From Neomegalonema perideroedes DSM 15528 (GTDB lineage: Bacteria; Pseudomonadota; Alphaproteobacteria; Rhodobacterales; Rhodobacteraceae), in NCBI RefSeq assembly GCF_000374145.1, contig NZ_KB893653.1:1411923-1475922 (forward strand): a stretch of 64,000 nt of DNA, given 5' to 3'. Both the position numbers and the translations under genes were made by a program. Under the pieces are notes generated by a model. The model was not told where the DNA came from. It was given only the letters and a program-made list of their open reading frames with translations, and did no database searches. Of this stretch, positions 30,787 to 40,837 are shown one piece after another (position 1 is the stretch's first letter; each line of letters opens with the position of its first letter).

Positions 30787-32853
30787 TCAGGTCTCCTCCG
30801 CAGGACGTCCGGCTTTTTGCTCGGATCTTCCGGCCGCGGCCATGAGGGCGGCGGCCTGATTCACGCCGGGGGCTCCGGCGATGTCTTCGAGGCTCGCGGC
30901 GGAGCGGCGGCGCCAATTGGGATGGCGGTCCACGTCGCCGGGCAGATTGGGTTGTTCGATCTGGAGCAGCAGATCCTCAAGCTGGACCGCCGCCAGAGCG
31001 CAGGGCGTGCGCGCGAGGAAGCCATGGGCGCCCTCCGCCGCTTCGAGGTCATGGCCTTCCGGCTCCTCGCCGAGGACCGGGACGCGCTCCGGCGCGGCGA
31101 CCGCCTCCGCGAAGCGCCAGCGCTCATGGGCGCGCTCCTCGCGCATCAGGGCGGCGGCCTCCGGGGTTATGTCGCCAAGCTTTGCGCGCCAGTCGATTTC
31201 GCGCCCCCGCCGCCAGCCCGCGAGGGTCGGCAGGTCATGGGTCGAGAAAGCCGCGAGAGCCGCCTCCGGATAGCTCTCGGGCGGCAGGAACTCGCCGCCC
31301 CGGATGGTCTCGCCGCGCTCGAAAAGCGCCAGCCGATAGCCCATCAGCCCCGCCCCCGCGAGGCTCTCGCGCAGGCCCTCCGGCAAAAGGCCGAGATCCT
31401 CGCCCACCACGGCGCAGCGCGCCCGATGGGCCTCGATGGCCACCACCGCCAGAAGCTCCGGCAGAGGCTGGCGCAGATAGGCGCCGGGCAGGCCGTCCGG
31501 CAGCCAGAAGCTGCGGTCGTAGCCGATCATATGGTCGATGCGCAGAACGCCCGCCCCCCGCATGGAGGCCCGCAGAGTCTCGGTCAGGGCGGCGTAGCCC
31601 GTGGCGCGGGCGCGCAGAGGATCGAAAGGCGCGAGGCCCCAGCGCTGACCCGTCGGGCCGAGGGCGTCGGGCGGGGCGCCGAGCGAGACGCCGCGCAGGA
31701 AGGACTCCGGATCGGCCCACACCTCGGCGCCGTCGGGGCGCACCCCCACCGCGAGATCCAGATAAAGCCCCAGAGCCATGCCCGCCGCTTTGGCTCGCGC
31801 CTGAGCCTCGGAAAGCTGGGTCTCCGCGATCCAGAGCCAGAAGGCTTGGCGCGAAACGACATGGGCGTGGGTGCGGGCGAAGGCGAGGGCCTCCGGCGAA
31901 TCCGGGCGGCGCAGAGCCTCGGGCCAAGTCGGCCATGAAGGGCCATGGGTCTCGGCGAGAGCCTCGTAAAGCGCCATGCGCTCCAGAGCCTCGCCGCGCG
32001 CCTGACGCCAATCGGCGAAGGCTTGGCGCCGCTCGCCGGAGGCTTCGGCGGCGAAAGCCTTATAAAGCGCGGTCATGCGCGGCGCGCGCCAGGCGTGGAC
32101 GGCGCGATAATCGATCAGCTCGCCGGAGGCGGGGGGCGGCTCGTTTTTCAAAGCTTCGGGCAAAGAGGCCCATTCGGGCGGAAGATCTAGCGCGACATGG
32201 GCGGCGTTGACCGCGCGGCGGCTGCTCGGGGAATAAGGCGCGTAAAGCCCGCCGTCGCTGGAGCCGAGCATATGGACGGGATTGATCCCGAGGAAGCTCG
32301 CGCCCTTCCCGGCGAGGATCTCGGCGAGGCGGCCCAGATCGGCGAAATCCCCGAGGCCGCCATTGCGCCCCGAGCGCAGCCCATAAAGCGCGCCCGTCGC
32401 GCCCCAGAGCCTTGCGCGGCCCGTCAGAGCTTTGACCGAGGGCGCGCCTTCGGGCGGCGGAACCAGCAGCCAGACGCGATCCTCGCGGCCCGCGCCTTCG
32501 AGCAGGATCTCATGACGCCCGACCGGCAGCCCCGAAGGCCGCACCGAGCCTTCGCCGCGCCGCTGCTCCCCGCTTTCGCAGAGGATGCGCCAGCGCCGCA
32601 CGCGCGGATCCAGCGTCAGGGGGGCGTAGGCCGAAGCGAGCAGGGTCGGCGGCGCGAGCCGGGAAGCCTCCGCCGTCTCCAGCCCGGCGAGTTGGTCGCG
32701 GGCGTCGTCTTCGGTCTCCGCCGCCAGCCCCAGAGCCGCGAGGATCGCGCGGCGCGTCTCATCCGGCGCGACATGCTCCAGACCGGTGGAATCGGCGAAG
32801 CGATCCGTCAGGCCGATCCAGTCGCAAAGGGCGTCGAGGGCGGTGCGGCTCAT
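30787..32853 (-). CDS. malQ: 4-alpha-glucanotransferase (amylomaltase)
   Basis: 688 residues. GH77 pattern: L-G-I-N-P-V-H near residue 200, the S-R-R-A-V-N segment, catalytic R-I-D-H-M-I-G-Y region near residue 440 and V-G-E-D-L-G-L-L-P near 490. It rearranges malto-oligosaccharides released by GlgX and GlgP. The start overlaps the glgX stop by ATGA. The C-terminal ~40 residues are less conserved. Confidence 0.95.
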   Translation of the reverse strand: MSRTALDALCDWIGLTDRFADSTGLEHVAPDETRRAILAALGLAAETEDDARDQLAGLETAEASRLAPPTLLASAYAPLTLDPRVRRWRILCESGEQRRGEGSVRPSGLPVGRHEILLEGAGREDRVWLLVPPPEGAPSVKALTGRARLWGATGALYGLRSGRNGGLGDFADLGRLAEILAGKGASFLGINPVHMLGSSDGGLYAPYSPSSRRAVNAAHVALDLPPEWASLPEALKNEPPPASGELIDYRAVHAWRAPRMTALYKAFAAEASGERRQAFADWRQARGEALERMALYEALAETHGPSWPTWPEALRRPDSPEALAFARTHAHVVSRQAFWLWIAETQLSEAQARAKAAGMALGLYLDLAVGVRPDGAEVWADPESFLRGVSLGAPPDALGPTGQRWGLAPFDPLRARATGYAALTETLRASMRGAGVLRIDHMIGYDRSFWLPDGLPGAYLRQPLPELLAVVAIEAHRARCAVVGEDLGLLPEGLRESLAGAGLMGYRLALFERGETIRGGEFLPPESYPEAALAAFSTHDLPTLAGWRRGREIDWRAKLGDITPEAAALMREERAHERWRFAEAVAAPERVPVLGEEPEGHDLEAAEGAHGFLARTPCALAAVQLEDLLLQIEQPNLPGDVDRHPNWRRRSAASLEDIAGAPGVNQAAALMAAAGRSEQKAGRPAEET

Positions 32854-34925
32854 GGGGCGGGGCTTTCAGGAAGGCGCAGGAGGGTCAGGGATTCGGGGGG
32901 CAGAAGCCATGGATCGGGCGGAGCGGGGTCGGCGGTCGAGATTTCGCGCCGCCAGTCCCCCGCCAAAGGCGCGAAGGCTGCGGCTTCGGTCGTTCCATTG
33001 ATGAGAATGGCGATCTCCGGCCCCGTCTCCGCGCGGAGGATCAGGCCGAAAGCGCGGAAATCCGGCGCGTTCCAGTCCTCAGGCGAGGGCTCGGCGCCGT
33101 CGGGGCGCAGCCAAGAGACGTTGGGCGCGCCGTCTTTGGCGCGGGGCTCGCCATGGAGGAAGCGGCTCTGGCGCAGAGCGGGAGTCTCGCGGCGGAGCGC
33201 GGTCAGGCGGGCGATGAAATCCGCCATGGAGGCGTCTTGGTCTTCGGCCTCCCAATCGATCCAGCCGAGGGCGTTGTCCTGCGGATAGGTGTTGTTATTG
33301 CCCTGCTGGCTGCGGAGGATCTCGTCTCCGGCGAGGATCATCGGAACGCCTTGCGAGAGAAGCAGCGTCGCCATGAGCGCCCGCGCCCGCGCCTTGCGCC
33401 GGGCCGCAAGCTCAGGGTCTTGGGTCGGGCCGTCGGGGCCGATGAGGAGGTTGATTTCTCCGCTATTGCCGTCGCGGTTCTCCTCGCCGTTGGCGTGGTT
33501 GCGCTTGGCGGCGTAGCGCGTGAGATCCGCCAGAGTGAAGCCGTCATGAGCCGTGACGAAATTCACCGAAGCCTGAGGCGGACGCCTGCCGCGCGCATAG
33601 ACGTCCGCCGAGCCGAGCAGCCGGGGCGCCAGACGCGCCGCGCCGACCTCTCCGCGCCAGAAACGGCGGGTTTCGTCGCGGAACTGGTCGTTCCATTCGG
33701 CGAAGGGCGCGGGGAAGCCTCCCACCTGATAGCCGCCCCACCCAATGTCCCAAGGCTCGGCGATGAGGCGAAGGCGGCTCAGAATCGGATCTTGCCTCAA
33801 GGCGGTGAGGAAAGGCGCATCCGGCGCATAGCCGCTGCCGGGCAGGCGGGCGAGGGTGGTCGCCAGATCGAAGCGGAAGCCGTCCACGCCCCAGACTTCG
33901 GCCCAATGGCGCAGAGAATCCAGCGCCAGCCGCGCCCCGAAAGGATGCGCGAGGTTCAGCGTGTTTCCGGTGCCCGCGTCGTTGAGGTAATAACGCGGAT
34001 TCTCAGGGTTCAGGCGGTAATAGGCGGCGTTGTCGAGGCCGCGAAAGCTCAGCGTCGGGCCGAGTTCGTCGCTTTCGGCGCTATGGTTATAAACCACGTC
34101 GAGGATGACCTCGATCCCCGCCGTCTGAAGCGCCCGGATCGCGGCCTTGGCCGCCGGGACTCCGCCGGGGCCTAAATAACGCTCCATGGGCGCGAAGAAG
34201 CCGAGCGTGTTATAGCCCCAATAATTCCTGAGGCCCTTCTCGACGAGAAAACGGTCGTCGAGGAAGCTGTGCACCGGCAGAAGCTCCACCGCCGTCACGC
34301 CGAGCCTCAGAAGCCGCTCGATCAGCCGCGGATCGCCGAGGGCCTCGAAATTCCCCCGGAAGCGCGGCGTCACGCCCGGATCAAGCTGCGTCAGGCCCTT
34401 GAGATGGGCCTCGTAGATCACGCTCTCCGCGAAGGGCCGCAGCTTCGGGCGCTCGCCTTGGGCGGGGCGCTCCTCCTCCGGCGCGAGGATCACGCCTTTG
34501 GGGACGAAAGCGGCGCTGTCGCGGTCGTCGCGCCGGAGATCCGCCTCTGGTCCGCCATAAACATGGCCGTGAACCGCGTCGTTCCAGATCGCTTCGCCGT
34601 CCAGCCGCCGCGCATAGGGGTCGAGCAGCAGCTTGGCCGGATTGAACCGCAAGCCCCGCTCGGGCGCCCAAGGCCCAAAGGCCCGATAGCCGTAGCGCAT
34701 CCCCGGAGTCGCGCCGGGAAGACGTCCATGCCAGACCTCGCCCTCGCGCTCGGGCAGATCGACGCGCCGGATCTCCGCGCCTTGGGCGTCGAAAAGCTGA
34801 AGCTCGATCCGTTCGGCGCCGGAGGAGAAGAGGGAGAAGCTCACGCCTTCCGGATCGGCCCAAGCGCCGAGGCGCTGCGGGTCGCCCGGCTCCATTCTCC
34901 CCAATCCCCCCCGAGCCTTGGTCAT
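32850..34925 (-). CDS. glgX: Glycogen debranching enzyme
   Basis: 691 residues. GH13 isoamylase-type enzyme: CBM48-like N-terminus (S-F-S-L-F-S-S-G-A), barrel motifs D-V-V-Y-N-H-S-A-E and D-G-F-R-F-D-L-A-T, A-E-P-W-D-I-G and N-F-V-T-A-H-D-G-F. It removes short side chains left by GlgP. The chosen ATG at 34925 overlaps the glgA stop (ATGA) with AAGGAGG 13 bases upstream; an internal ATG 10 codons later is an alternative. Confidence 0.95.
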   Translation of the reverse strand: MTKARGGLGRMEPGDPQRLGAWADPEGVSFSLFSSGAERIELQLFDAQGAEIRRVDLPEREGEVWHGRLPGATPGMRYGYRAFGPWAPERGLRFNPAKLLLDPYARRLDGEAIWNDAVHGHVYGGPEADLRRDDRDSAAFVPKGVILAPEEERPAQGERPKLRPFAESVIYEAHLKGLTQLDPGVTPRFRGNFEALGDPRLIERLLRLGVTAVELLPVHSFLDDRFLVEKGLRNYWGYNTLGFFAPMERYLGPGGVPAAKAAIRALQTAGIEVILDVVYNHSAESDELGPTLSFRGLDNAAYYRLNPENPRYYLNDAGTGNTLNLAHPFGARLALDSLRHWAEVWGVDGFRFDLATTLARLPGSGYAPDAPFLTALRQDPILSRLRLIAEPWDIGWGGYQVGGFPAPFAEWNDQFRDETRRFWRGEVGAARLAPRLLGSADVYARGRRPPQASVNFVTAHDGFTLADLTRYAAKRNHANGEENRDGNSGEINLLIGPDGPTQDPELAARRKARARALMATLLLSQGVPMILAGDEILRSQQGNNNTYPQDNALGWIDWEAEDQDASMADFIARLTALRRETPALRQSRFLHGEPRAKDGAPNVSWLRPDGAEPSPEDWNAPDFRAFGLILRAETGPEIAILINGTTEAAAFAPLAGDWRREISTADPAPPDPWLLPPESLTLLRLPESPAP

Positions 34926-36382
34926 CCGCCGCGCAAGCCTCCTTGAGCGAGCCGCGCGTAATGCGCGGCGTAGATGGGCGCCGAATCCGTCCAGCCCACC
35001 GGATGCCCCATGGCCCGACGCACCGTCTGCGTCCAAAGCTCCGGCCGGGCGTAGAGGTCGCAGGCGCGGCCTATCGCGAGGGACAGAGCCTCCATGGAGT
35101 TCGGATCATGGGTGAAGCCCGTGGCGGCGCCCGCCCGCAAGGCGGCGTCGTTGGCGTCGATGACGGTGTCCGAGAGGCCGCCCGTGCGGGCCACCACCGG
35201 CAGAGTCCCATAGCGCAGGCCGTAAAGCTGGGTCAGGCCGCAGGGCTCGAAGCGCGAGGGCGCGAGCACCGCCTCGCCGCCGCCGAAGAGCCGATGCGAA
35301 AGATCCTCGTCATAGCCGATCCGCACCGCGACCCGCCCCGGATGGCGCTCTGCGAGGTCGCGGAAGGCGCGCTCCAATTCGCTCTCGCCCGAGCCGAGCA
35401 AGGCCAGCCTGCCGCCCCGGCCCAAAAGCCGCGGCATGGCCCCGAGCAGCAGATCGAAGCCCTTTTGCCAGGTCAGGCGGCTGACCACCACGAAGAGCGG
35501 CCCGCCCGTCTCTTGCTCAAGGCCGAGTTCGGCGCAGAGCGCCCGCGTGGCGGCGGCCTTGCCCTTGAGCTTGCGGAGGGAATAGGGCTCCGGGAGGCGC
35601 GGATCCGTCTCGGGATTCCATTCCTCCAGATCCACGCCGTTGAGGATGCCGAAGAGATCGGCCTCGCGGCTGCGGATCAGGCCCTCCATGCCCATGCCGA
35701 ATTCCGGCGTGGTGAGTTCGCGCGCATAGGCCGGGCTGACGGTCATGACCGCGTCGGCGTGGACGATCCCCGCCTTGAGGAAGCTCAGGCGACCGTAATA
35801 TTCAAGGTCGTCGGGGGTGAAGCGGGCCTCCGGCAGGCCGATGCGGGGCAGGATCTCGCGGTCGAAGATCCCCTGAAAGGCGATGTTGTGGATCGAGATC
35901 GCCGTCGCCGGACGCGGGCGTCCGTCGAAATCGAGATAGGCCAGCGCGAGGGCGCCTTGCCAGTCATGGGCGTGGACGACCTCGGGCCGCCAGCCGTCCG
36001 AGAGCGCGCCGAAGCCGATCTCCGCCGCCGCCTTGCCGAGCGCCGCGAAGCGCAGGGCGTTGTCCGGCCAGTCGCGGCCGTCCGGTCCGGCGTAGATCCC
36101 GCCCTGACGCGCGAAGAGGCCCGGGGCGTCGAGGAGCAGCAGATCCAGCCCCTTCGCCTTGCCGCCGAGGATGCGCGCCGCCTCGCCATGAAGCGCGCCG
36201 CTCCAGAGGACCGTCGCCCCCGTCAATTGCTCCGCGAGTCCCGGATAGGCGGGCATGAGGAGGCGCGTCTCGACGCCCAGAGGCTTGAGCGCCTTGGGCA
36301 AGGCCCCGGCCACGTCGGCGAGGCCGCCGGTCTTCGCGAGCGGCGCCGCCTCCGAGACGACGAAAAGGACTTTCCGGCTCAT
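34922..36382 (-). CDS. glgA: Glycogen synthase
   Basis: 486 residues. GT5 enzyme with the ADP-glucose motif K-T-G-G-L-A-D-V near residue 17, H-A-H-D-W-Q, and a C-terminal P-S-R-F-E-P-C-G-L-T-Q-L motif. It adds glucose from ADP-glucose to glycogen. I use the ATG at 36382 because GGGGAGG lies 5 bases before it and the protein then starts M-S-R-K-V-L-F-V-V-S-E like its family. An ATG at 36400 overlapping the glgC stop is possible. Confidence 0.96.
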   Translation of the reverse strand: MSRKVLFVVSEAAPLAKTGGLADVAGALPKALKPLGVETRLLMPAYPGLAEQLTGATVLWSGALHGEAARILGGKAKGLDLLLLDAPGLFARQGGIYAGPDGRDWPDNALRFAALGKAAAEIGFGALSDGWRPEVVHAHDWQGALALAYLDFDGRPRPATAISIHNIAFQGIFDREILPRIGLPEARFTPDDLEYYGRLSFLKAGIVHADAVMTVSPAYARELTTPEFGMGMEGLIRSREADLFGILNGVDLEEWNPETDPRLPEPYSLRKLKGKAAATRALCAELGLEQETGGPLFVVVSRLTWQKGFDLLLGAMPRLLGRGGRLALLGSGESELERAFRDLAERHPGRVAVRIGYDEDLSHRLFGGGEAVLAPSRFEPCGLTQLYGLRYGTLPVVARTGGLSDTVIDANDAALRAGAATGFTHDPNSMEALSLAIGRACDLYARPELWTQTVRRAMGHPVGWTDSAPIYAAHYARLAQGGLRGG

Positions 36383-36396
36383 GAGCGCCTCCCCGT

Positions 36397-37674
36397 TCAT
36401 GAGCGCCCCCGGGTCCAGCGGTCGACCATGCCCTGCGTGACGAGGCAGACGCCGGAATCGGTGCGCCGCCACCAGCGGGCGTCCTCCTCGGCGTCCTCTC
36501 CGACCACGAGCCCCTCGGGGATCTGCACGCCGCGGTCGATCACCACGTCGCGCAGCCGCGCATAGCGCCCGACGGTCACGTCGGGCAGAGCCACCACGCC
36601 CTCCATCCGCGCCCAGCTATGGACGTGGCAGCGCGTGAAGAGCAGCGAATTGCGCACCTGTCCGCCCGAGATGATGCAGCCGCCCGAGACCAGCGAGCTG
36701 ATGGCTTCTCCGCGCCGCCCGCCCGGCTCGTCATGGACGAATTTCGCCGGAGGCGTGATCTCGGTGTGGGTCCAGATCGGCCAGTCGCGATGATAGAGAT
36801 CCAGCTCCGGCTCAATGGAGGTGAGGTCGATGTTGGCGCGCCAGAAGGCGTCCACCGTGCCGACGTCGCGCCAATAGGGCTCCTTCTCGGAGCCGCTCAT
36901 GATGCAGGATTCGGCGAAGCGATGCGCCACCGCCTTGCCTCCCGCCACGAGGGCCGGGATGAGATCCTTGCCGAAATCATGGCTGGAGTTCGCGTCTTCG
37001 GCGTCCTTGAGCAGCAGATCGCGCAGGAAGGGCCATGAGAAGACGTAGATGCCCATGCTGGCCAGAGAAACCTCGGGATTCTCCGGGGTGCCGGGGGGAT
37101 CGGCGGGCTTCTCGACGAAATCGAGGATGCGGCCCGCGTCGTCGACCTTCATCACGCCGAAGCCGACGGCCTCCATGCGCGGCACTTCGAGGCAGCCGAT
37201 GGTGACGTCGGCCTCGGTGCTCACATGCTGCTCCAGCATGATCTCGTAGTCCATTTTATAAATATGGTCGCCAGCGAGGATCACGAGGTAGAGCGGCGCG
37301 TAGGAATCGATGATGTCGATGTTCTGCGTCACGGCGTCGGCGGTGCCCGCATACCATTTCTCCTCGGAGACGCGCTGCGAGGCGGGCAGGATGTCCACGA
37401 ATTCGTTGCGGCCCGAGACGAAGCCGCTCCAGCCGCGCTGAATATGCCGGATGAGGCTATGGGCCTTATATTGGGTCGCCACGCCGATGCGGCGGATGCC
37501 CGAATTCACCGCGTTGGAGAGCGCGAAATCCACAATGCGGCTTTTGCCGCCGAAATAGACGGCGGGTTTGGCGCGGTTGTCGGTCAGCTCCTTGAGGCGG
37601 CTGCCCCGTCCGCCGGCCAGCACGTAGGCCATCGAATGTTGCGCCAGTCTGCGGCGCGGCGCGTCGAGTTGCAT
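36397..37674 (-). CDS. glgC: Glucose-1-phosphate adenylyltransferase
   Basis: 425 residues. Nucleotide-binding [17 protein letters not shown], the ADP-glucose signature and a C-terminal left-handed beta-helix (V-G-R-Y-A-R-L-R-D). It makes ADP-glucose from glucose-1-phosphate and ATP, the regulated first step of glycogen synthesis. GGGAGG is 6 bases before the ATG at 37674; an ATG two codons earlier (37680) touches the ribosome site and is less likely. First gene of the seven-gene glycogen operon. Confidence 0.96.
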   Translation of the reverse strand: MQLDAPRRRLAQHSMAYVLAGGRGSRLKELTDNRAKPAVYFGGKSRIVDFALSNAVNSGIRRIGVATQYKAHSLIRHIQRGWSGFVSGRNEFVDILPASQRVSEEKWYAGTADAVTQNIDIIDSYAPLYLVILAGDHIYKMDYEIMLEQHVSTEADVTIGCLEVPRMEAVGFGVMKVDDAGRILDFVEKPADPPGTPENPEVSLASMGIYVFSWPFLRDLLLKDAEDANSSHDFGKDLIPALVAGGKAVAHRFAESCIMSGSEKEPYWRDVGTVDAFWRANIDLTSIEPELDLYHRDWPIWTHTEITPPAKFVHDEPGGRRGEAISSLVSGGCIISGGQVRNSLLFTRCHVHSWARMEGVVALPDVTVGRYARLRDVVIDRGVQIPEGLVVGEDAEEDARWWRRTDSGVCLVTQGMVDRWTRGRS

Positions 37675-38000
37675 GGGCATCCTCCCTGATCGCCCGCGCC
37701 TCGCCTGGGTCGGCTTCGGCGCGAAACGCGGGCTGAAGACGCGGCCGAGGCGCGCTTCGCTTGTTCCAAAGCGTTATGAGCTTCCGCACAATCGGGCGCC
37801 GCGCGAACGGCGTCAATGGGATTGTCGAAGCGGTTTGAGGCGGAAGGGCCGCGAATTCCCTCCCGGAAAACCCGGAAAGGGGGAAGCGGGCCCGACCGGA
37901 ACCCTTGCTTTACGCTTTGAGCCTATGCCTGAAGCCGGAGACGGAGCGAGGACGCTTCTCCGCGCGCCCGCCGTCCAGCGGGCCAGCCCGCCGGACGACG
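37675..38000. promoter_or_regulatory. Divergent control region glgC / sensor kinase
   Basis: 326 bases without a convincing gene. The glycogen operon promoter should be on the minus strand here and the kinase promoter on the plus strand. I see no clear consensus boxes or palindromic operator. A TTG at 37905 could start a 32-residue longer kinase but has no family support. Confidence 0.4.
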
Positions 38001-39527
38001 ATGAAGAAGACGAAACGCCGATCTTCTTTCCGCACGAAGATCCTCGGGGTGGCCATGCTCGCCAGCCTTCTGGCGGTGCTGTCCGCGACGGCGGCCATGA
38101 GCGTGCGCGACTACATCTCGCAGAATCTGAGCTTTCGCGACCATCACAACCGCCTCGCCCAGAGTCTGGCCCTGACGGCGGCGGTCGGCATGGCCGCCCG
38201 TCCCGACGCCCAGATGCACGAGGCCTTCGCCATGATGGCCCGCGCGCCGGGCGTGGACAGCGTCAAGCTGGCGGCGCCGGACGGGACGATCCTCTCCAGC
38301 TTCGTGCGCAATCCCGACGGCCTGAACGAAAAGCCGAGCGTGTTGTTCTATGCGCCGGTGATCTCGCCTGAAGGCCGGGTTCTGGGCTCGGTGCGGCTGA
38401 TGGCGCGGCGCGTCCAGCCGATGACCCTGTTGCAGAATCATCTGATCGTGGCGGGGATCATCCTGACTCTGGCGAGCGGGCTGTCCTATCTGGCGGCCCT
38501 GCGGCTCTGGCCGACGGTGGGCGAGCCGCTGCGTGAATTGCGCCGGGCCATGCGGCGGCTGGCGGAGACGAAGGATTACTCCAGTCGGCTGGACCGCTCG
38601 CCGGACGGAGAAGTGGACGATCTGATTCAGGCCTTCAACGCCATGATCGCCGAAATCGAGCGGCGCGACCTCGCTTATGACGCGGCCATCGGCGAACTGG
38701 CCTCCGCCCGCGACGCCGCCAATCGCGCCAATCGCGCCAAGACGCAATTCCTCGCGGTGATGAGCCATGAGCTGCGCACGCCTCTGAACGCGGTGATCGG
38801 CTACGCCGAGCTCATCAAGGAGGAGCTGCGCCACGGCGCCGATCCCCATGAGCTGATCCCCGACGCCGACCGCATCCGCAGTTCGGCGCAGGGCCTGCTG
38901 GAGATGATCAACGGCATCCTCGACATGACCACCGCCGAGGGCGGCCGCATGCGGGTCAACTGGTCGCCGGTGGACGCCGGAGATCTCGCGCGCGACGTGA
39001 CCGAAACCCTCGCGCCTCTGGCCGCCCGCAAGGGCAATCTTATGACCGTCGAGATTCTGGAGCAGCCGAAAGGCTTCGTCACCGACGAGCAGCGCCTGCG
39101 CCAGTGCCTCGTGAATCTGCTCGGCAACGCGGCGAAATTCACCGAACAGGGCGAGGTCGGGCTGCGGATCTCCATGCGCTACGTCCCCGGGGCCGCGCCG
39201 CGCGTGATCTTCGAGGTGGGCGACACCGGGCCGGGCATGTCGCAGCAGCAGGTGGAGAGCCTTTTTCAGCCCTTCGCCCAGCTCGACAGCTCCAGCGCCC
39301 GCAAGCATGAGGGCGCCGGGCTGGGGCTCGCCATCAGCCGCAAGCTCGCGCGGCTGCTCGGCGGAGACATCCATGTGCGCAGCGTCGTGGGGGTGGGCAG
39401 CGTCTTCTCGATAGACCTGCCCCTCGCGCCCCCGGGATACGCCGCCGCCTCGCGCGAAGAGCCCGAAGCCGCCGCTCCCGCGCGGAGTTCGGGCTTCGGG
39501 CCGGGAGAAGTCGAAGATGCGGCCTGA
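38001..39527 (+). CDS. Membrane sensor histidine kinase
   Basis: 508 residues. Membrane helices at about 14-34 and 147-167 enclose a ~110-residue periplasmic sensor domain of CHASE/dCache-like size. HAMP follows (about 168-222), then a HisKA domain with H256 in M-S-H-E-L-R-T-P, the N-box L-L-G-N-A-A-K-F, and ATP-lid motifs D-T-G-P-G-M and G-A-G-L-G-L-A-I-S. The C-terminus is a short Ala/Pro-rich tail. The signal is unknown. Start ATG has only a weak ribosome site. It is followed 30 bases later by a second kinase with a receiver domain, a likely partner. Confidence 0.9.
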   Translation: MKKTKRRSSFRTKILGVAMLASLLAVLSATAAMSVRDYISQNLSFRDHHNRLAQSLALTAAVGMAARPDAQMHEAFAMMARAPGVDSVKLAAPDGTILSSFVRNPDGLNEKPSVLFYAPVISPEGRVLGSVRLMARRVQPMTLLQNHLIVAGIILTLASGLSYLAALRLWPTVGEPLRELRRAMRRLAETKDYSSRLDRSPDGEVDDLIQAFNAMIAEIERRDLAYDAAIGELASARDAANRANRAKTQFLAVMSHELRTPLNAVIGYAELIKEELRHGADPHELIPDADRIRSSAQGLLEMINGILDMTTAEGGRMRVNWSPVDAGDLARDVTETLAPLAARKGNLMTVEILEQPKGFVTDEQRLRQCLVNLLGNAAKFTEQGEVGLRISMRYVPGAAPRVIFEVGDTGPGMSQQQVESLFQPFAQLDSSSARKHEGAGLGLAISRKLARLLGGDIHVRSVVGVGSVFSIDLPLAPPGYAAASREEPEAAAPARSSGFGPGEVEDAA

Positions 39528-39557
39528 TCCGCGCCATCTCCAGCCGCCGAGGGCTTC

Positions 39558-40832
39558 ATGACGGCTTTCTCTCCCCAAGCCTCCAATCAGCCGGCGAGGC
39601 TGCTGGTGGTGGACGATTCCTTCGAAAGCCGCGACATGCTCGCCCGGCGCCTGCGCCGACGCGGCTACGCCGTGGCGGAAGCCGCCTCCGGCGCCGACGC
39701 TCTGGCGCTCATCGAGCGCTCGCCGCCGGACGTGGCGCTCTTCGATTATATGATGCCCGAGATGAGCGGGCTGGACGCTTTGAAGATCATCCGCCGCTCC
39801 TGGGGGCGTTCGGATCTGCCGGTGATCATGGTCACGGCGCGGGCCGATCAGGAAAGCATCGTCGAGACGCTGAACGCGGGCGCCAACGACTACGTGGCCA
39901 AGCCCGTCGAGGTGATGGTGGCGGTGGCCCGCATCGAGGCCCAGCTGGAGCGCCGTCGGGCGGCTTTGGCTCTGCGGAGCATGAACGCCCATCTTGAGGC
40001 CCTCGTCGCCGAACGCACCGCGGCGCTCAGCGCGGTCAACGCCGAATTGCGCCGCGAGATCGCCGCCCGGACTCTGGCGGAGCAGGCCCTCCGCGAGGCC
40101 AAGGCCCTCGCGGAGGAGGGCAGCGCCGCCAAGACGCGCTTCCTCGCCAATATGAGCCATGAGCTGCGCACGCCTCTGAACGCGGTGATCGGCTTCGCGG
40201 AATTGCTCTCGGACCAATCCCCGACCGACAGCCCTCAGGGCGAATATTCCGAGGCCATTCTGGAGAGCGGCCGTCAGCTTCTGGGCCTGATCAACAGCGT
40301 GATCCACTTCGTGCGGGTGGATTCGGGCGCCGATCCTCTGCATGAGGTCGAGACGAGCCTTGGCGATTTCCTGACCGACATGGCCCGCGCCGCGACTCCT
40401 TCGGCGATGCGGGCGGGCGTGGAGATCCGCACCCATCTGGCCGAGGGCCTGCCGCGGGCGCGGGTGGACGTGCGGCTGCTGGCGGAGGCTCTGGGCAAGC
40501 TGATCGACAATGCGGTGAAGTTCACGCCTCCGGGCGGCGAGGTGCGCCTCTGGGTGGGCTACGCCCGCGAGGGCGTGGAGATCCGGGTGGAGGACGACGG
40601 CCCCGGCGTGGATCCGGCTCTGGCGGAGCAGATGATGAAGCCCTTTTCGCTCGGGGATGAAAGCTACGCCCGGGCGCATGGGGGGCTCGGGCTTGGTCTG
40701 CCGACGGCTCTGCGGGTGATGGAGCGCCACGGCGGACGCCTGATCGTCGAGCGCCGCGAGGGCGGCGGCGGAGTGGCGCGGGCGATTCTGCCGATGGACC
40801 GGCTCAGCCCCTCGACCGAAAGCGCCGCCTGA
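39558..40832 (+). CDS. Receiver domain-histidine kinase protein (soluble)
   Basis: 424 residues, no membrane helix. N-terminal receiver domain (about 13-130) with D19/D20, phosphoacceptor D63 in L-F-D-Y-M-M-P, T93 and K115. Next is a coiled coil (about 125-190), a HisKA with H201 in M-S-H-E-L-R-T-P, N-box L-I-D-N-A-V-K-F and ATP motifs D-D-G-P-G-V and G-L-G-L-G-L. The kinase upstream may phosphorylate D63, which would then tune H201. No DNA-binding response regulator is encoded beside it, so the output is elsewhere. Confidence 0.9.
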   Translation: MTAFSPQASNQPARLLVVDDSFESRDMLARRLRRRGYAVAEAASGADALALIERSPPDVALFDYMMPEMSGLDALKIIRRSWGRSDLPVIMVTARADQESIVETLNAGANDYVAKPVEVMVAVARIEAQLERRRAALALRSMNAHLEALVAERTAALSAVNAELRREIAARTLAEQALREAKALAEEGSAAKTRFLANMSHELRTPLNAVIGFAELLSDQSPTDSPQGEYSEAILESGRQLLGLINSVIHFVRVDSGADPLHEVETSLGDFLTDMARAATPSAMRAGVEIRTHLAEGLPRARVDVRLLAEALGKLIDNAVKFTPPGGEVRLWVGYAREGVEIRVEDDGPGVDPALAEQMMKPFSLGDESYARAHGGLGLGLPTALRVMERHGGRLIVERREGGGGVARAILPMDRLSPSTESAA

Positions 40833-40837
40833 GAGTT

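Noticed and set aside
37923-40730. 935-residue minus-strand open frame over the two kinases
   Set aside because: Both plus-strand genes have complete domain motifs, while this frame is His/Arg-rich low-complexity and family-less.
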